Positions 27,355 through 36,382 of a stretch of DNA of 58,804 bases are shown in pieces (the first letter of the stretch is position 1; every line of letters begins with the position of its first letter). The notes under the pieces are model-generated. The model made no database searches, was not told where the DNA came from, and worked only from the letters and a program-made list of their open reading frames with translations. Position numbers and translations under genes: made by a program. Origin of the DNA: Kangiellaceae bacterium (GTDB taxonomy: Bacteria; Pseudomonadota; Gammaproteobacteria; Enterobacterales; Kangiellaceae); NCBI GenBank assembly GCA_026196875.1, contig JAPHTP010000085.1, forward strand, positions 1 to 58,804, given 5' to 3'.

Positions 27355-28704
27355 ATGTCTAACTGGGTAGTCTTAAAGTTTGGTGGCAGTAGTGTTGCTG
27401 AAGCAGAACATTGGCAAACAATTGCTGATCAAGTGTCCGGCCATCTTCAAAAAGGTGTCAAGCCGATACTTGTACTCAGCGCCCTAAAAAATGTCTCAAA
27501 CTTATTGGAAGCACTCCTTCACCAAGCACTGGCTGGAGTATATCCCAACGCTATTTCTCATTTGAAAGAACTGCACTTAGGATTTGCCACCCAGCTAGGG
27601 CTGTCGATTCAACCAGACCTACAACCCATTTTTGAAATACTCGATGAACAATGTCAGGCCGTATTCAACGAAAAAACGATCTCCCCATCAAGGCATGCAT
27701 CAATTGTCGCCTGTGGAGAATTACTCTCGACTACCATAGGCGCCCATTACTTGTCCAAAGCCGGCGTGGATACTAATTGGGTAGACGCCCGCGGTATTTT
27801 GTCTTCACACAATAATCTAGATCTTTGGCATCACTTCACTAGTGCCAAGTGTGATTTCTCCAGTGATCCGAAGATATCACAGCATCTGGCAAGGTTAAGC
27901 GGCGCTATTGTCACTCAAGGATTTATCGCCTCAGATGAAGATGGAGCTACGGTACTGCTTGGACGTGAAGGTTCGGATACAAGTGCCTCCTATATCGGAG
28001 CCAAATTGCAAGCGCAAGAAATTCAAATTTGGACAGATGTTACCGGTGTTTTTTCGAGTAATCCCAGAGAAATCGATGGCACAATTCCACTCGCTGAATT
28101 GAGTTATTCGCAAGCAAACTTAATGGCGCGCCTAGGTGCCAAAGTACTACACCCTCGAGCAGTAGAACCCGCTCAACAGTCTAATATACCAATCCGCGTA
28201 AAATCTACTGGCAATCCCCATCACCCTGGAACTTGCATCAGTTCAAGTTCAAATAATTCAGATGGTTTTGGTCTTGTTTTTGAGCCGCGGCTTACAAGTA
28301 TCAAATTTCCAAGAAGAATTAATCTTGAAGCCATAGAAAAATGCCTGCAGTCTGAAGGATACGACAAGGTAATTGAATTTGACGATACTCAGTTAAATCA
28401 ACCAGAAAGCTTTTGGCTCTATTCAAATAGTGATAAACCAGAATTAACGCCACAACAACTTGAAATAAAATTGCATGACAATTCTATAGATTCGTTAGAA
28501 ATTAGTAATAACCTTGCTTTGATCAGTTTGATTGGTAGTCAATCTATTGTCGAAAAAATTGATGATAGTGGAATTCTTAGTGATATTAGTCCAATTAAAC
28601 TTTTCCGACATAATATAAATGGAGTGATTTATATTGTGGTGGATTCAGAAAAATGTCTAACCACTGCACAACTGCTTCATGACGATGTGGTGAGCAATCT
28701 GTAA
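27355..28704 (+). CDS. Aspartate kinase, monofunctional
   Basis: 449 residues, ATG 27355. The amino-acid kinase domain shows VVLKFGGSSV at the start, ILVLSALKNVSN, VTQGFIA, LLGREGSDTSA and IWTDVTGVFSSNPREI. About 150 C-terminal residues form a divergent pair of ACT-like segments, implying allosteric control. The enzyme phosphorylates aspartate in the first step of Lys/Thr/Met/diaminopimelate synthesis. The N-terminus resembles the kinase half of the fused LysAC enzymes (aspartokinase/diaminopimelate decarboxylase), but no decarboxylase is attached. No lysine riboswitch was seen in the 196-base upstream gap, and no Shine-Dalgarno precedes the ATG. Confidence 0.9.
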   Translation: MSNWVVLKFGGSSVAEAEHWQTIADQVSGHLQKGVKPILVLSALKNVSNLLEALLHQALAGVYPNAISHLKELHLGFATQLGLSIQPDLQPIFEILDEQCQAVFNEKTISPSRHASIVACGELLSTTIGAHYLSKAGVDTNWVDARGILSSHNNLDLWHHFTSAKCDFSSDPKISQHLARLSGAIVTQGFIASDEDGATVLLGREGSDTSASYIGAKLQAQEIQIWTDVTGVFSSNPREIDGTIPLAELSYSQANLMARLGAKVLHPRAVEPAQQSNIPIRVKSTGNPHHPGTCISSSSNNSDGFGLVFEPRLTSIKFPRRINLEAIEKCLQSEGYDKVIEFDDTQLNQPESFWLYSNSDKPELTPQQLEIKLHDNSIDSLEISNNLALISLIGSQSIVEKIDDSGILSDISPIKLFRHNINGVIYIVVDSEKCLTTAQLLHDDVVSNL

Positions 28705-28720
28705 ATCACTCTTTCTCTAA

Positions 28721-28762
28721 TCATTCTTTCAGCTGTCATTCTTTCAGCTGTCATTCTTTTCG
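28721..28762. repeat. 15-bp tandem direct repeat
   Basis: TCATTCTTTCAGCTG occurs twice in tandem (28721-28735, 28736-28750), with a third partial copy from 28751. It lies just after the aspartokinase stop; no function is evident. Confidence 0.7.
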
Positions 28763-28813
28763 TAAGTAATGCTCTTACCAGTTTAACTGAGGCTAGCGAA
28801 AGCTACTTGAGCA

Positions 28814-28840
28814 ATTAGCGAGTAAGAACTACTCGCTAAT
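28814..28840. terminator. 11-bp inverted repeat at the convergent gene ends
   Basis: ATTAGCGAGTA (28814-28824) and TACTCGCTAAT (28830-28840) form a perfect stem; the stop codon of the Lrp-type gene (28829) lies inside it. It could stop transcription from either convergent gene, but a T-run is lacking. Confidence 0.45.
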
Positions 28841-29296
28841 AGGATATTTTCTTTCCATTTTAACTGTAGAAAGAACTACCGAAGATTTGATTTTACCCAA
28901 GCTATTTAACTTGGCCAGTTTTTCTCTTACAAAGCTTTCGTATTCCTTTATATCTTTGCATACAACTTTCAATAGAAAGTCATCATCACCGGTAACATGA
29001 TAACACTCCATAACTTCGGTCAAATCAGCAACCGCTCGATGAAATTCTTCGATCGACTGCTGCGAATGTTGATGAAGCGTTACCGATACCATCATGGTAG
29101 AGCCTAAGTTGATTCTCTCAGGATCAAGCTGCGCAATATAGCCTTTGATGTAGCCAGCATTTTCTAGCTTTTTCACTCGCTCTAGAGTAGGCGGTGGTGA
29201 CAAGCCAAGTTGTGACGATAATTCTTTGTTGGTGATTCTGGCGTTCCCTTGCAGGATCTCCAGAATTTTTCTATCAGTTTTATCAAGTTCGTTCAT
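28829..29296 (-). CDS. Lrp/AsnC family transcriptional regulator
   Basis: 155 residues, ATG 29296. An N-terminal helix-turn-helix (LDKTDRKILEILQGNARITNKELSSQLGLSPPPTLERVKKLE) is followed by an RAM/ACT-type ligand domain (HVTGDDDFLLKVVCKDIKEYESFV). Typical Lrp length. It is convergent with aspartokinase, and its 281-base upstream gap would hold its promoter and that of the divergent methyltransferase gene. Effector and targets cannot be read from the sequence. Confidence 0.9.
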   Translation of the reverse strand: MNELDKTDRKILEILQGNARITNKELSSQLGLSPPPTLERVKKLENAGYIKGYIAQLDPERINLGSTMMVSVTLHQHSQQSIEEFHRAVADLTEVMECYHVTGDDDFLLKVVCKDIKEYESFVREKLAKLNSLGKIKSSVVLSTVKMERKYPISE

Positions 29297-29578
29297 TATT
29301 ATAATTAGCCCTAATATTAAGTTAGACTTTGCTGTAGTCCTAGTTTGCTACTCGTCCTAATTTGTTATATTTATTTTCCCCAGCTAGCAAATACTACCTG
29401 TGAAAGCCACATTAGGCAAGCGAAGCAAGTAAACACTAACTCTATAGTAGAGGACTCTTCTTAATCCGATAAGTTGAGAGATTTGTTCGTTGAATAACTT
29501 GCAGCATTATTTGAGAAAAGGTTAAATACAACCAGTCCCAAAATCAAATCATATACTCAAACTACAGAGAGCAAGAAA

Positions 29579-30403
29579 ATGAAAAAAAATCTACTTCTTA
29601 GCGCTGCTGCAATTGTTACTTTTTCTTTAACCAGCTTTAGTAACAACGCATGGGCAGATGCAAAACTCGAAAAGATCGTTGCCGGTAAGCATCGTACTGA
29701 GAGTTATGCCAAGCGTGACCAACACCGTAATCCAATCGAAACGCTAAGCTTCTTTGGACTAAAAGACAATATGACGGTGGTTGAACTGTCGCCAGGCGGT
29801 GGCTGGTATACAGAAATCCTGGCGCCTTACCTAAAAGACAAAGGACAATATATCGCTGCAGGATTTGACCCAAAATCAGAAGTTGAGTATTACCGCAAAA
29901 ATGCCAAGAAATTCAGTGATAAGCTCAAAGCCTCCCCAAAGCACTATAGCAAAACAAAGGTCACCATTTTGCAGCCACCACAACAATTAGCTATCGCTAA
30001 AGAAGCTTCTGCAGACATGGTGCTCGCCTTTAGGAATGCGCACCACTGGCACCGCAAGAGTCAAGCGACCGATGTATATGCAGCCGTTTTCAAAGCGCTT
30101 AAACCTGGCGGCGTGTTCGGTATTGTTCAACACCGCGCCGGTAATAAACATCCTGATGACCAAAGTGGTAATAAAGGTTACTTAAGAGAATCTGATGTAG
30201 TGAAAAAAATCGAAGCTGCCGGATTTAAACTAGTTGAAAAATCTGAAGTCAACGCTAATCCCAAAGACACCAAAGACTATGAGAATGGTGTTTGGACATT
30301 GCCTCCTGCATTCCGTCTTAAAGACAAAGATCGCGAAAAATATGCTGCAATTGGCGAGAGCGACCGCATGACATTGAAGTTCGTTAAGCCGGCATCCAAG
30401 TAA
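29579..30403 (+). CDS. Exported class I methyltransferase-like protein (COG4798 type)
   Basis: 274 residues, ATG 29579 with AGAGCAAG upstream. A Sec signal peptide is clear: MKKNLLLS, a hydrophobic core and cleavage near NNAWADA (about residue 26-28). The mature part has a Rossmann methyltransferase fold: VVELSPGGGWYTEILAPYL (motif I, glycine-rich), then AAGFDPKSE, MVLAFRNAHHWHR (motif IV region) and LKPGGVFGIVQHRAGN. The AdoMet-binding glycine loop is intact, yet AdoMet is normally cytoplasmic. A periplasmic location therefore makes either a non-AdoMet role or an unusual cofactor supply likely. A terminator follows at 30421. Confidence 0.84.
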   Translation: MKKNLLLSAAAIVTFSLTSFSNNAWADAKLEKIVAGKHRTESYAKRDQHRNPIETLSFFGLKDNMTVVELSPGGGWYTEILAPYLKDKGQYIAAGFDPKSEVEYYRKNAKKFSDKLKASPKHYSKTKVTILQPPQQLAIAKEASADMVLAFRNAHHWHRKSQATDVYAAVFKALKPGGVFGIVQHRAGNKHPDDQSGNKGYLRESDVVKKIEAAGFKLVEKSEVNANPKDTKDYENGVWTLPPAFRLKDKDREKYAAIGESDRMTLKFVKPASK

Positions 30404-30420
30404 TTCTCAGCTGAGAAATA

Positions 30421-30450
30421 AAAAGCGGGACGAGGTCCCGTTTTTTATTT
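30421..30450 (+). terminator. Intrinsic terminator after the exported methyltransferase gene
   Basis: CGGGAC (30426-30431), loop GAG, GTCCCG (30435-30440) followed directly by TTTTTT. A canonical rho-independent terminator. Confidence 0.9.
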
Positions 30451-30461
30451 GTCCTGATTAT

Positions 30462-30500
30462 TTGTTCAAATTACTTGTTCAAATTACTTGTTCAAATTAG
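30462..30500. repeat. Three tandem 13-bp repeats
   Basis: TTGTTCAAATTAC, the same unit again, and TTGTTCAAATTAG run head to tail between the methyltransferase terminator and the amine oxidase stop. Probably slippage; no function assigned. Confidence 0.75.
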
Positions 30501-30510
30501 CTGTTCAGGT

Positions 30511-32133
30511 TTATCCATTAATTCGCTGAACTATAGAGTCAATTGCCTGGTAAGCAGACATTACCGCCCCTTCCTGCCATCCCTGCAGTTGACTCACGTG
30601 CTCACCTGCAAACATGACGTTGCCATCAGGTGTAGTTAGCGTACTAGGCTCAGATCTGCCCCAACCGCCAAGTTGAAATGGAATTTTAGGCCAGGCAACA
30701 CTAAGACCTCGGCTAACCGAAGTGGCGTAATCAATATGCAGTGCGGCACCTTGTTGAATTCCCCAGTCCACTCTCGCGGATGGGGCTAAGTTTGCAAAAG
30801 TCTGTCCCGCATTGTCCGCAAAGGTGTAAGCCCCTACAATTATACCGCTAGCGCTTCCTAGATTAGCACTCGGATACCACACTTGGGTAATTGCTTGATC
30901 TGTCCAGGATATGCCGCCGTAAATGTTATGCTGGCTCTCCCAGAACCGCGGTGATTGAAAGGCCAGCTTGCCCGATTGAGTGTACTCAAACTGTTGAATT
31001 ACGTTGCTATGTTGGCTTGAAAAATTATTGTCGATACCACGTAATACTGTTGCCGGAATAGTGCAAATAGCAAAATCAGCGTTAATTGAATTAACCGTCT
31101 GAAACTCATCTATATATTCGACCAACACTCCTTGAGAAGTGTTTTCAATTCGTTGAACTTCGCAATTGGTCAATATATTTTGGTTTACTCTTTGCTCGAA
31201 TGCGCGGGCGATATTATCCATACCACCAACCGGTTGGAGCATGGTTGCCTGCTGGTTTAGAGACTGGTTAAAGTCGAGTTGAAACTGCCAAAAATTACTC
31301 GATAAAAGCTGACCTAATTCAATCGGTTCTAATTGGGTAAACCGCGCGCGACTGCCGGTATCTTCCTGTCCGAGAAATCCACTTCGCTCACTACCTTGAT
31401 AACTATAATTTTGGTCAAGATCGGCAAACACCTGCACTAGGTTGAGTAAACTGTTGGTATCTACGCCCGATAACTGACTTGCAAGAGAGCCGCTTTGAAT
31501 GGCCTGTGCTAACAAGTCGCCGATATAGCCTCTAACATCATGCATTACTCTCCTCGCAACCTGTGGTCTTCCAGCGAAAGCTTGACTGGAATGAAATAGA
31601 CTTGAGGAATTAGAATTTATAAATGGTTCAAGTGCGACGCCAAAGTCACGACAATAACCGAGAATAAACTCGTGATGATGAGGGATCCTGGCGGGCCCAG
31701 GGTTAAAATAAAGAGAATCATCGGTGTCAAAAGTACAGAGCTGCTGTGAATCCAACTCATCAACCACATCACCTGCGCGATAGGTTCTGCAACGACCACC
31801 AACAGCTGAACTCGCTTCAATAACGGTAACCCCAAAACCAAGTTGCTGCATTTCATAGGCAGCACACATGCCAGCAATCCCGCCGCCCAGAATAACCACA
31901 GATGTACCGCTGCCAACCTCACTGGGCCAGTCTCCGGGTCTTGGAATATTGATTTGAGAAGTTGGAGGATTTGTAGGGGGAGTCGGACTGGCATTGCTGC
32001 TACCACCACAACCAATCGCGTTACTACCAATTCCTAACACCGCAGCAGCGCGCAGTAAAACCGACGCCCCAGCGGTACTTTTCAGCTGTTCAAGAAAGAT
32101 TCTGCGAGATTTAGAAAATTCCGTCTGTTTCAT
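30511..32133 (-). CDS. Tat-exported FAD-dependent amine oxidase family protein
   Basis: 540 residues, ATG 32133. The N-terminus has the twin-arginine motif SRRIFLEQ, a weakly hydrophobic core and an AIGCGG segment that could be a lipobox, followed by a Pro/Thr linker. The FAD domain starts with VVILGGGIAGMCAAYEM and ends with GEHVSQLQGWQEGAVMSAYQAI, the flavin-contacting C-terminal motif of monoamine oxidases. It is expected to be a folded flavoprotein in the periplasm that oxidises an amine; substrate unknown. It is convergent with the exported methyltransferase gene. Confidence 0.88.
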   Translation of the reverse strand: MKQTEFSKSRRIFLEQLKSTAGASVLLRAAAVLGIGSNAIGCGGSSNASPTPPTNPPTSQINIPRPGDWPSEVGSGTSVVILGGGIAGMCAAYEMQQLGFGVTVIEASSAVGGRCRTYRAGDVVDELDSQQLCTFDTDDSLYFNPGPARIPHHHEFILGYCRDFGVALEPFINSNSSSLFHSSQAFAGRPQVARRVMHDVRGYIGDLLAQAIQSGSLASQLSGVDTNSLLNLVQVFADLDQNYSYQGSERSGFLGQEDTGSRARFTQLEPIELGQLLSSNFWQFQLDFNQSLNQQATMLQPVGGMDNIARAFEQRVNQNILTNCEVQRIENTSQGVLVEYIDEFQTVNSINADFAICTIPATVLRGIDNNFSSQHSNVIQQFEYTQSGKLAFQSPRFWESQHNIYGGISWTDQAITQVWYPSANLGSASGIIVGAYTFADNAGQTFANLAPSARVDWGIQQGAALHIDYATSVSRGLSVAWPKIPFQLGGWGRSEPSTLTTPDGNVMFAGEHVSQLQGWQEGAVMSAYQAIDSIVQRING

Positions 32134-32352
32134 AGGATAAATTTAGTATCTCTTGACAAGAATGCAATAACATTCTGAAAATTCAAGAAAAATTAAGAGC
32201 AACTTAAGTTAGGAAGCTTTACTTCATATTGCTTCTGAGTAGCGTATCACACATAGGGATACAAATAATCACTAGAGTCCAAATATAAAATCTGCTAGTT
32301 TTCCTGTCTTACAAAAACCTTGTCTTATAAAAATACTGACGGAGAAGTCGCT

Positions 32353-34014
32353 ATGCAGCAGAGGCGAAAATCATCAACCTACCTGATGGGCCTAGCACTA
32401 TTTATTACCAGTTTAACTTCATTTAGTTCATCCGCAAAAGATAGCTTCGACAAAGCTTATCAAAGCTTCGACTTACCCAAACTAAAACAAAATATTAAGA
32501 CGCTTTCATCAGATGAATTCGGAGGCCGCGCCCCTTCAACACCCGGCGGAGAAATGACCACCGACTTATTAGTAAAGCAATTTAAAGAGCTGGGCTTAAA
32601 ACCTGGAAACAATGGAAGCTACTTGCAGTCGGTACCGCTTATGTCAATCGTAACGACTCCAAAGACAAGCTTGAAAATTGATGACATTGACTTTAAATTT
32701 CTTAAAAACTTTACCGCCAATTCGCGCAAGCCACAAAAAGAAATAGAGTTAAAAAACTCCGACTTAATATTTGTCGGTTATGGTATTAACGCGCCGGAAT
32801 TTGGCTGGAACGATTACGAAGGCATAGACGTCAAAGGCAAAACCGTAGTCGTACTCGTCAATGACCCTGGCTACGCTACTCAGGATCCGGAACTATTTAA
32901 CGGTAATACGATGACCTACTACGGTCGTTGGATTTATAAATACGAGGAAGCGGCCCGTCAGGGTGCAGCAGCAGCGATAATCGTGCATGAAACCAAACCA
33001 GCCAGTTACGGATGGAATGTAATCGAAAGTAGTTGGTCCGGAGCCCAATATCACCTACCTGCAAGTGAAGTGAACGAACCTGCAATAGATGTAGAAATGT
33101 GGATCAGCTTAGAAAGGGCAAAAACGCTTTTTAGTAAAGCAGGCTTTAAATTTAGCGACCTAAAAGAACAAGCTAGAAAACGTAATTTCAAAGCAGTTCC
33201 ATTAAATTTGACGGCTTCCATAGCGGTAACCAACGAAATTAACCAATCGACTTCCAATAATGTGATCGCGACTATTCCTGGTACTCAAGCAGCAGATGAA
33301 CATGTGGTTTACATGGCACATTGGGATCATATTGGAACCGTTGAAGTGAATGGAAAAACCAAAATTTATAACGGTGCTCATGACAATGCGACGGGTACAG
33401 CGGGATTAATTGCGATTGCGGAAGCTTTTAACCATTTAAAAATCAAACCACGTCGATCAATAACCATGATCGCGGTTACAGCAGAAGAACAAGGTCGGCT
33501 TGGTTCACGATACTTTGCCAACCATCCAAGCTTTCCTTTAAATAAAATTGTTGGTTTGGTGAATATGGACAGTCTCAATATTACTGGATTAAAAAGTGAT
33601 GTAAGAGTTGTTGGCTATGGCAAGTCGGAATTAGAAGAAGTACTGGCTCAAGCGGCAAAAAGACAAAATAGAACTTTAACTCCAGAACCAACGCCCGAGC
33701 GTGGATATTACTACCGTTCGGATCATTTCAGTCTAGCCAAAAAAGGCGTTCCGGGCTTAAGTTCCGGCGGCGGAACGAAACCTTTAAACTCTGAGCAAGC
33801 TGCAATTGCAGAAAAAATTGGGAAACTAGTTAGTCGCTGTTATCACCAAGAATGCGATGAATATAGCGAGCAATGGGGCTGGCAAGGAGTTATTGCAGAT
33901 TTACAAATGTTCTTTGAAGTCGGCTACCTACTCGGTAACAGTCAACAATGGCCAAACTGGTATCAAGGCACCGAATTTAAGGCAGCCCGAGACGCCATGA
34001 TGCAGAAAAAATGA
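32353..34014 (+). CDS. Secreted M28-family zinc aminopeptidase
   Basis: 553 residues from ATG 32353, preceded by GGAGAAG; a TTG 11 codons earlier is less likely. A signal peptide covers about residues 1-33 (ending SSSAKD). A protease-associated-like insert (about 120-270) is followed by the M28 metal site: AHWDHIG, GAHDNATGTAGL, EEQGRLGSRYF, VNMDSLN and YRSDHFS, which together supply the two-zinc ligands and the catalytic Glu. It is likely an extracellular or periplasmic aminopeptidase. It ends 14 bases before a bidirectional terminator shared with the cyclophilin gene. Confidence 0.92.
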   Translation: MQQRRKSSTYLMGLALFITSLTSFSSSAKDSFDKAYQSFDLPKLKQNIKTLSSDEFGGRAPSTPGGEMTTDLLVKQFKELGLKPGNNGSYLQSVPLMSIVTTPKTSLKIDDIDFKFLKNFTANSRKPQKEIELKNSDLIFVGYGINAPEFGWNDYEGIDVKGKTVVVLVNDPGYATQDPELFNGNTMTYYGRWIYKYEEAARQGAAAAIIVHETKPASYGWNVIESSWSGAQYHLPASEVNEPAIDVEMWISLERAKTLFSKAGFKFSDLKEQARKRNFKAVPLNLTASIAVTNEINQSTSNNVIATIPGTQAADEHVVYMAHWDHIGTVEVNGKTKIYNGAHDNATGTAGLIAIAEAFNHLKIKPRRSITMIAVTAEEQGRLGSRYFANHPSFPLNKIVGLVNMDSLNITGLKSDVRVVGYGKSELEEVLAQAAKRQNRTLTPEPTPERGYYYRSDHFSLAKKGVPGLSSGGGTKPLNSEQAAIAEKIGKLVSRCYHQECDEYSEQWGWQGVIADLQMFFEVGYLLGNSQQWPNWYQGTEFKAARDAMMQKK

Positions 34015-34021
34015 CTCTCAA

Positions 34022-34051
34022 TAAAAAAAGCCGCTAACCAGCGGCTTTTTT
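34022..34051. terminator. Bidirectional intrinsic terminator
   Basis: AGCCGCT (34029-34035), loop AACC, AGCGGCT (34040-34046), flanked by A-run on the left and T-run on the right. It serves the M28 peptidase gene and the convergent cyclophilin gene. Confidence 0.88.
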
Positions 34052-34075
34052 GCACTTAATAGCTGCAACTCAGAG

Positions 34076-34720
34076 TTATTCCACAATGATCATAGCTTTA
34101 ATTATTTTAGCGGTTTTGTTACCAGACGCACTCGCATGTTTTTCTAGCTTATCCAAAGTGTCCATGCCTTCCACTACTTGGCCAAATACCGTATGACGCC
34201 CGTTTAAGTGTGGGGTTTCTTTAAACGTAATAAAGAATTGGCTTCCGTCTGTATTTGGACCAGCATTTGCCATACTCAACACGCCTTTTTTATCATGTTT
34301 TGCGTCTACACTAAATTCCCCTGAATACTTATAGCCAGGGCCACCAGAGCCATTTCCCATTGGGTCACCACCTTGAGCCATAAATCTTGGAATTACACGA
34401 TGAAAGTTCAAGTTATCATAAAACCCCAGTGTGCTGAGATAGATAGTACTGGATACATGCATAGGTGCTACTTCCGGCATAAATTCCAGCTTCATATTGC
34501 CCAGATCAGTGCGAAGTAACCAGAAGTATTTCTTTTCTTTGGTGAAAGCTAGTTTAGGTGGCATTGGTAAGTTACGCTTCCAACCAGCCTTGGTTTTATC
34601 GATGTTTCTTTCACCAATAAACTTTTCTATTTGTACAATTGCAGCATCTTTTTCCGGCTTATCGCTACAAGCAACCACAAAAGAAGCCAGCAAGCAAACC
34701 GCCATTATTCTTCTAACCAT
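34076..34720 (-). CDS. Lipoprotein peptidyl-prolyl cis-trans isomerase (cyclophilin)
   Basis: 214 residues from ATG 34720, with AAGGA eight bases upstream; longer in-frame starts lack such a site. A lipobox at VVAC (start MVRRIMAVCLLAS) makes it a lipoprotein. The cyclophilin core contains FHRVIPRFMAQGGDP, GPGYKYSGEF, SMANAGPNTDGSQFFITF and LNGRHTVFGQV. The catalytic Arg in FHRVIP and the QFFI pocket are present. It is a periplasmic or outer-membrane-facing folding catalyst. Confidence 0.92.
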   Translation of the reverse strand: MVRRIMAVCLLASFVVACSDKPEKDAAIVQIEKFIGERNIDKTKAGWKRNLPMPPKLAFTKEKKYFWLLRTDLGNMKLEFMPEVAPMHVSSTIYLSTLGFYDNLNFHRVIPRFMAQGGDPMGNGSGGPGYKYSGEFSVDAKHDKKGVLSMANAGPNTDGSQFFITFKETPHLNGRHTVFGQVVEGMDTLDKLEKHASASGNKTAKIIKAMIIVE

Positions 34721-35016
34721 TTGATTTTCCTTAATAAAACCTTTCATACTAAATAACCTTTGAAGATAATTTGGTTTCAATCTTAAAGCCAAGATTATAT
34801 GCAGGCAATAGTTAAAAGTGAACGCTATTGGTAATAATTAATGCAATCAAATGTTTTTTGGCACCATATTATTGTCTGGTCTTTTGTCTGACTTTTTGTC
34901 TGGCCTTCCATGCTCTGACAATCTACCTTTTTTCGACTACACTGAATGAAGTAAAACCAGTTAATTTATATTAAATAGATCTTCATATCAGATCTAAACA
35001 AACTTATTAGTGGGGA

Positions 35017-36264
35017 ATGCCCAATTCAATGAAGTCCGCTGAATCCGATCTACTATTCGCTCGCCAACCTATTTTCGACGGCAACAACAAACTGTACGGT
35101 TACGAATTGTTATACCGTAACCTTCATCCTGAAGCAGCGGTTTTCGACGACGGCAACCGGGCAACCAGCGAACTGTTAGTTAATTACTGTGGCGGGATCA
35201 TCAATGACGAAGATGCACCCTATGTCAAAATTTTCATTAACCTTACTCGCAAGCTTCTGCTTTCGGATTATTTCTTTCCGCTGCAGCCTACTCGGGTGGT
35301 AATAGAGATAATTGAGGATACCGAAGTTGATCAGCTTCTCATAGATAAAGTAAAGGAACTAAAAAAGCTGGGGTATCAATTCGCGTTGGATGATTATAAT
35401 TTTAGCGCTGAGTTTGATCCACTTGTCCCTTTGGTTGATTACATTAAAATAGATTTGATGTTTATTTCCGATGTAACCCTAAAAGACAGCATTTATGAAC
35501 TCGAACAAAACATACTTAAAGACTTAACAGATCGACCTGTATTCCTGGCAGAAAAAGTCGAGCAAAAAGAAATGTATGATTTTTGTCGAGACGTCGGTTT
35601 CGAACTTTTTCAAGGCTATTTTCTTGAAAGACCTCAACTTGTCTACGGCAAAAAAATCAGTAACAGCTCAGAAATTGCGCTGCAGATTGTAGCCCAAATG
35701 CAAGATGCAGATATTACTATCGACGATTTAAGCAACTCTATATCTCGCGATACAAAACTTAGCTATCAGATCCTTAAAATAATCAACAGTCCCATTTGTC
35801 GATTGCCGCGAAAAGTTAATAGTTTAAAAGAAGCCGTTGTATTTCTCGGACTCGACCAAATAAAAAAATGGGCCATGGCGATGGTACTCGCCGGCAATTC
35901 AACTCAAGGCACGGAACTATTCAGGATTTTACTAACACGAGCTCGCACGTGTGAATTGTATGCCTCCGACAAGGGTTTTGAACAACCGGAAAGCTATTTT
36001 ACTGTAGGCCTATTTTCCTCCATTGATGCTGTAATGCTAGCAGATAAGAAATGGTTAATAGAAAAGCTCGACCTTGCCCAGGATATGAACGAGGCGTTGC
36101 TTGAAGGGAAGGGTTCCAAGGGAGAGGTCTTAAATACAGTAATTGCGCTAGAGCATGCAGACTGGTCCAAAACCAATGATTTATCTGCGGAAGAAAAGAT
36201 CGAATTGTTTTCTGCCCATGAAAATGCCATTAATTGGGCACATCAATTATGCACGATGATTTAG
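35017..36264 (+). CDS. EAL-HDOD signalling protein (catalytically degenerate EAL)
   Basis: 415 residues, ATG 35017 or 35029. The N-terminal about 200 residues fit an EAL fold, with FARQPIFDGNNKLYGYELLYR in place of the EAL triplet and ALDDYNFS in place of DDFG. The main acidic metal ligands are not conserved, so cyclic-di-GMP hydrolysis is unlikely. The second half is an HDOD domain (LKIINSPICRLPRKVNSLKEAVVFLGLDQIKKWAMAMVLAG). This is the YuxH/CdgJ-like arrangement. It probably relays c-di-GMP or motility signals by protein contact. A small hairpin GGAGCC-AAAA-GGCTCC lies downstream at 36315-36330. Confidence 0.9.
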   Translation: MPNSMKSAESDLLFARQPIFDGNNKLYGYELLYRNLHPEAAVFDDGNRATSELLVNYCGGIINDEDAPYVKIFINLTRKLLLSDYFFPLQPTRVVIEIIEDTEVDQLLIDKVKELKKLGYQFALDDYNFSAEFDPLVPLVDYIKIDLMFISDVTLKDSIYELEQNILKDLTDRPVFLAEKVEQKEMYDFCRDVGFELFQGYFLERPQLVYGKKISNSSEIALQIVAQMQDADITIDDLSNSISRDTKLSYQILKIINSPICRLPRKVNSLKEAVVFLGLDQIKKWAMAMVLAGNSTQGTELFRILLTRARTCELYASDKGFEQPESYFTVGLFSSIDAVMLADKKWLIEKLDLAQDMNEALLEGKGSKGEVLNTVIALEHADWSKTNDLSAEEKIELFSAHENAINWAHQLCTMI

Positions 36265-36314
36265 CCCAATCGATCGTTACAAACCACATGGTGAGCACTC
36301 ATCAACAAAATGAA

Positions 36315-36330
36315 GGAGCCAAAAGGCTCC
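36315..36330. terminator. Small hairpin between convergent genes
   Basis: GGAGCC, AAAA loop, GGCTCC with no long T-run on either strand. Possibly a weak terminator for the EAL-HDOD gene. Confidence 0.5.
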
Positions 36331-36382
36331 CCATTTCTTAATCGCGTTGCTCGAGAGTCTTTTTTGGGCTCTTCTCAAATAC

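Noticed and set aside
35017-36264. Active c-di-GMP phosphodiesterase
   Set aside because: The EAL triplet and DDFG segment are replaced, so only a degenerate EAL with HDOD is reported.
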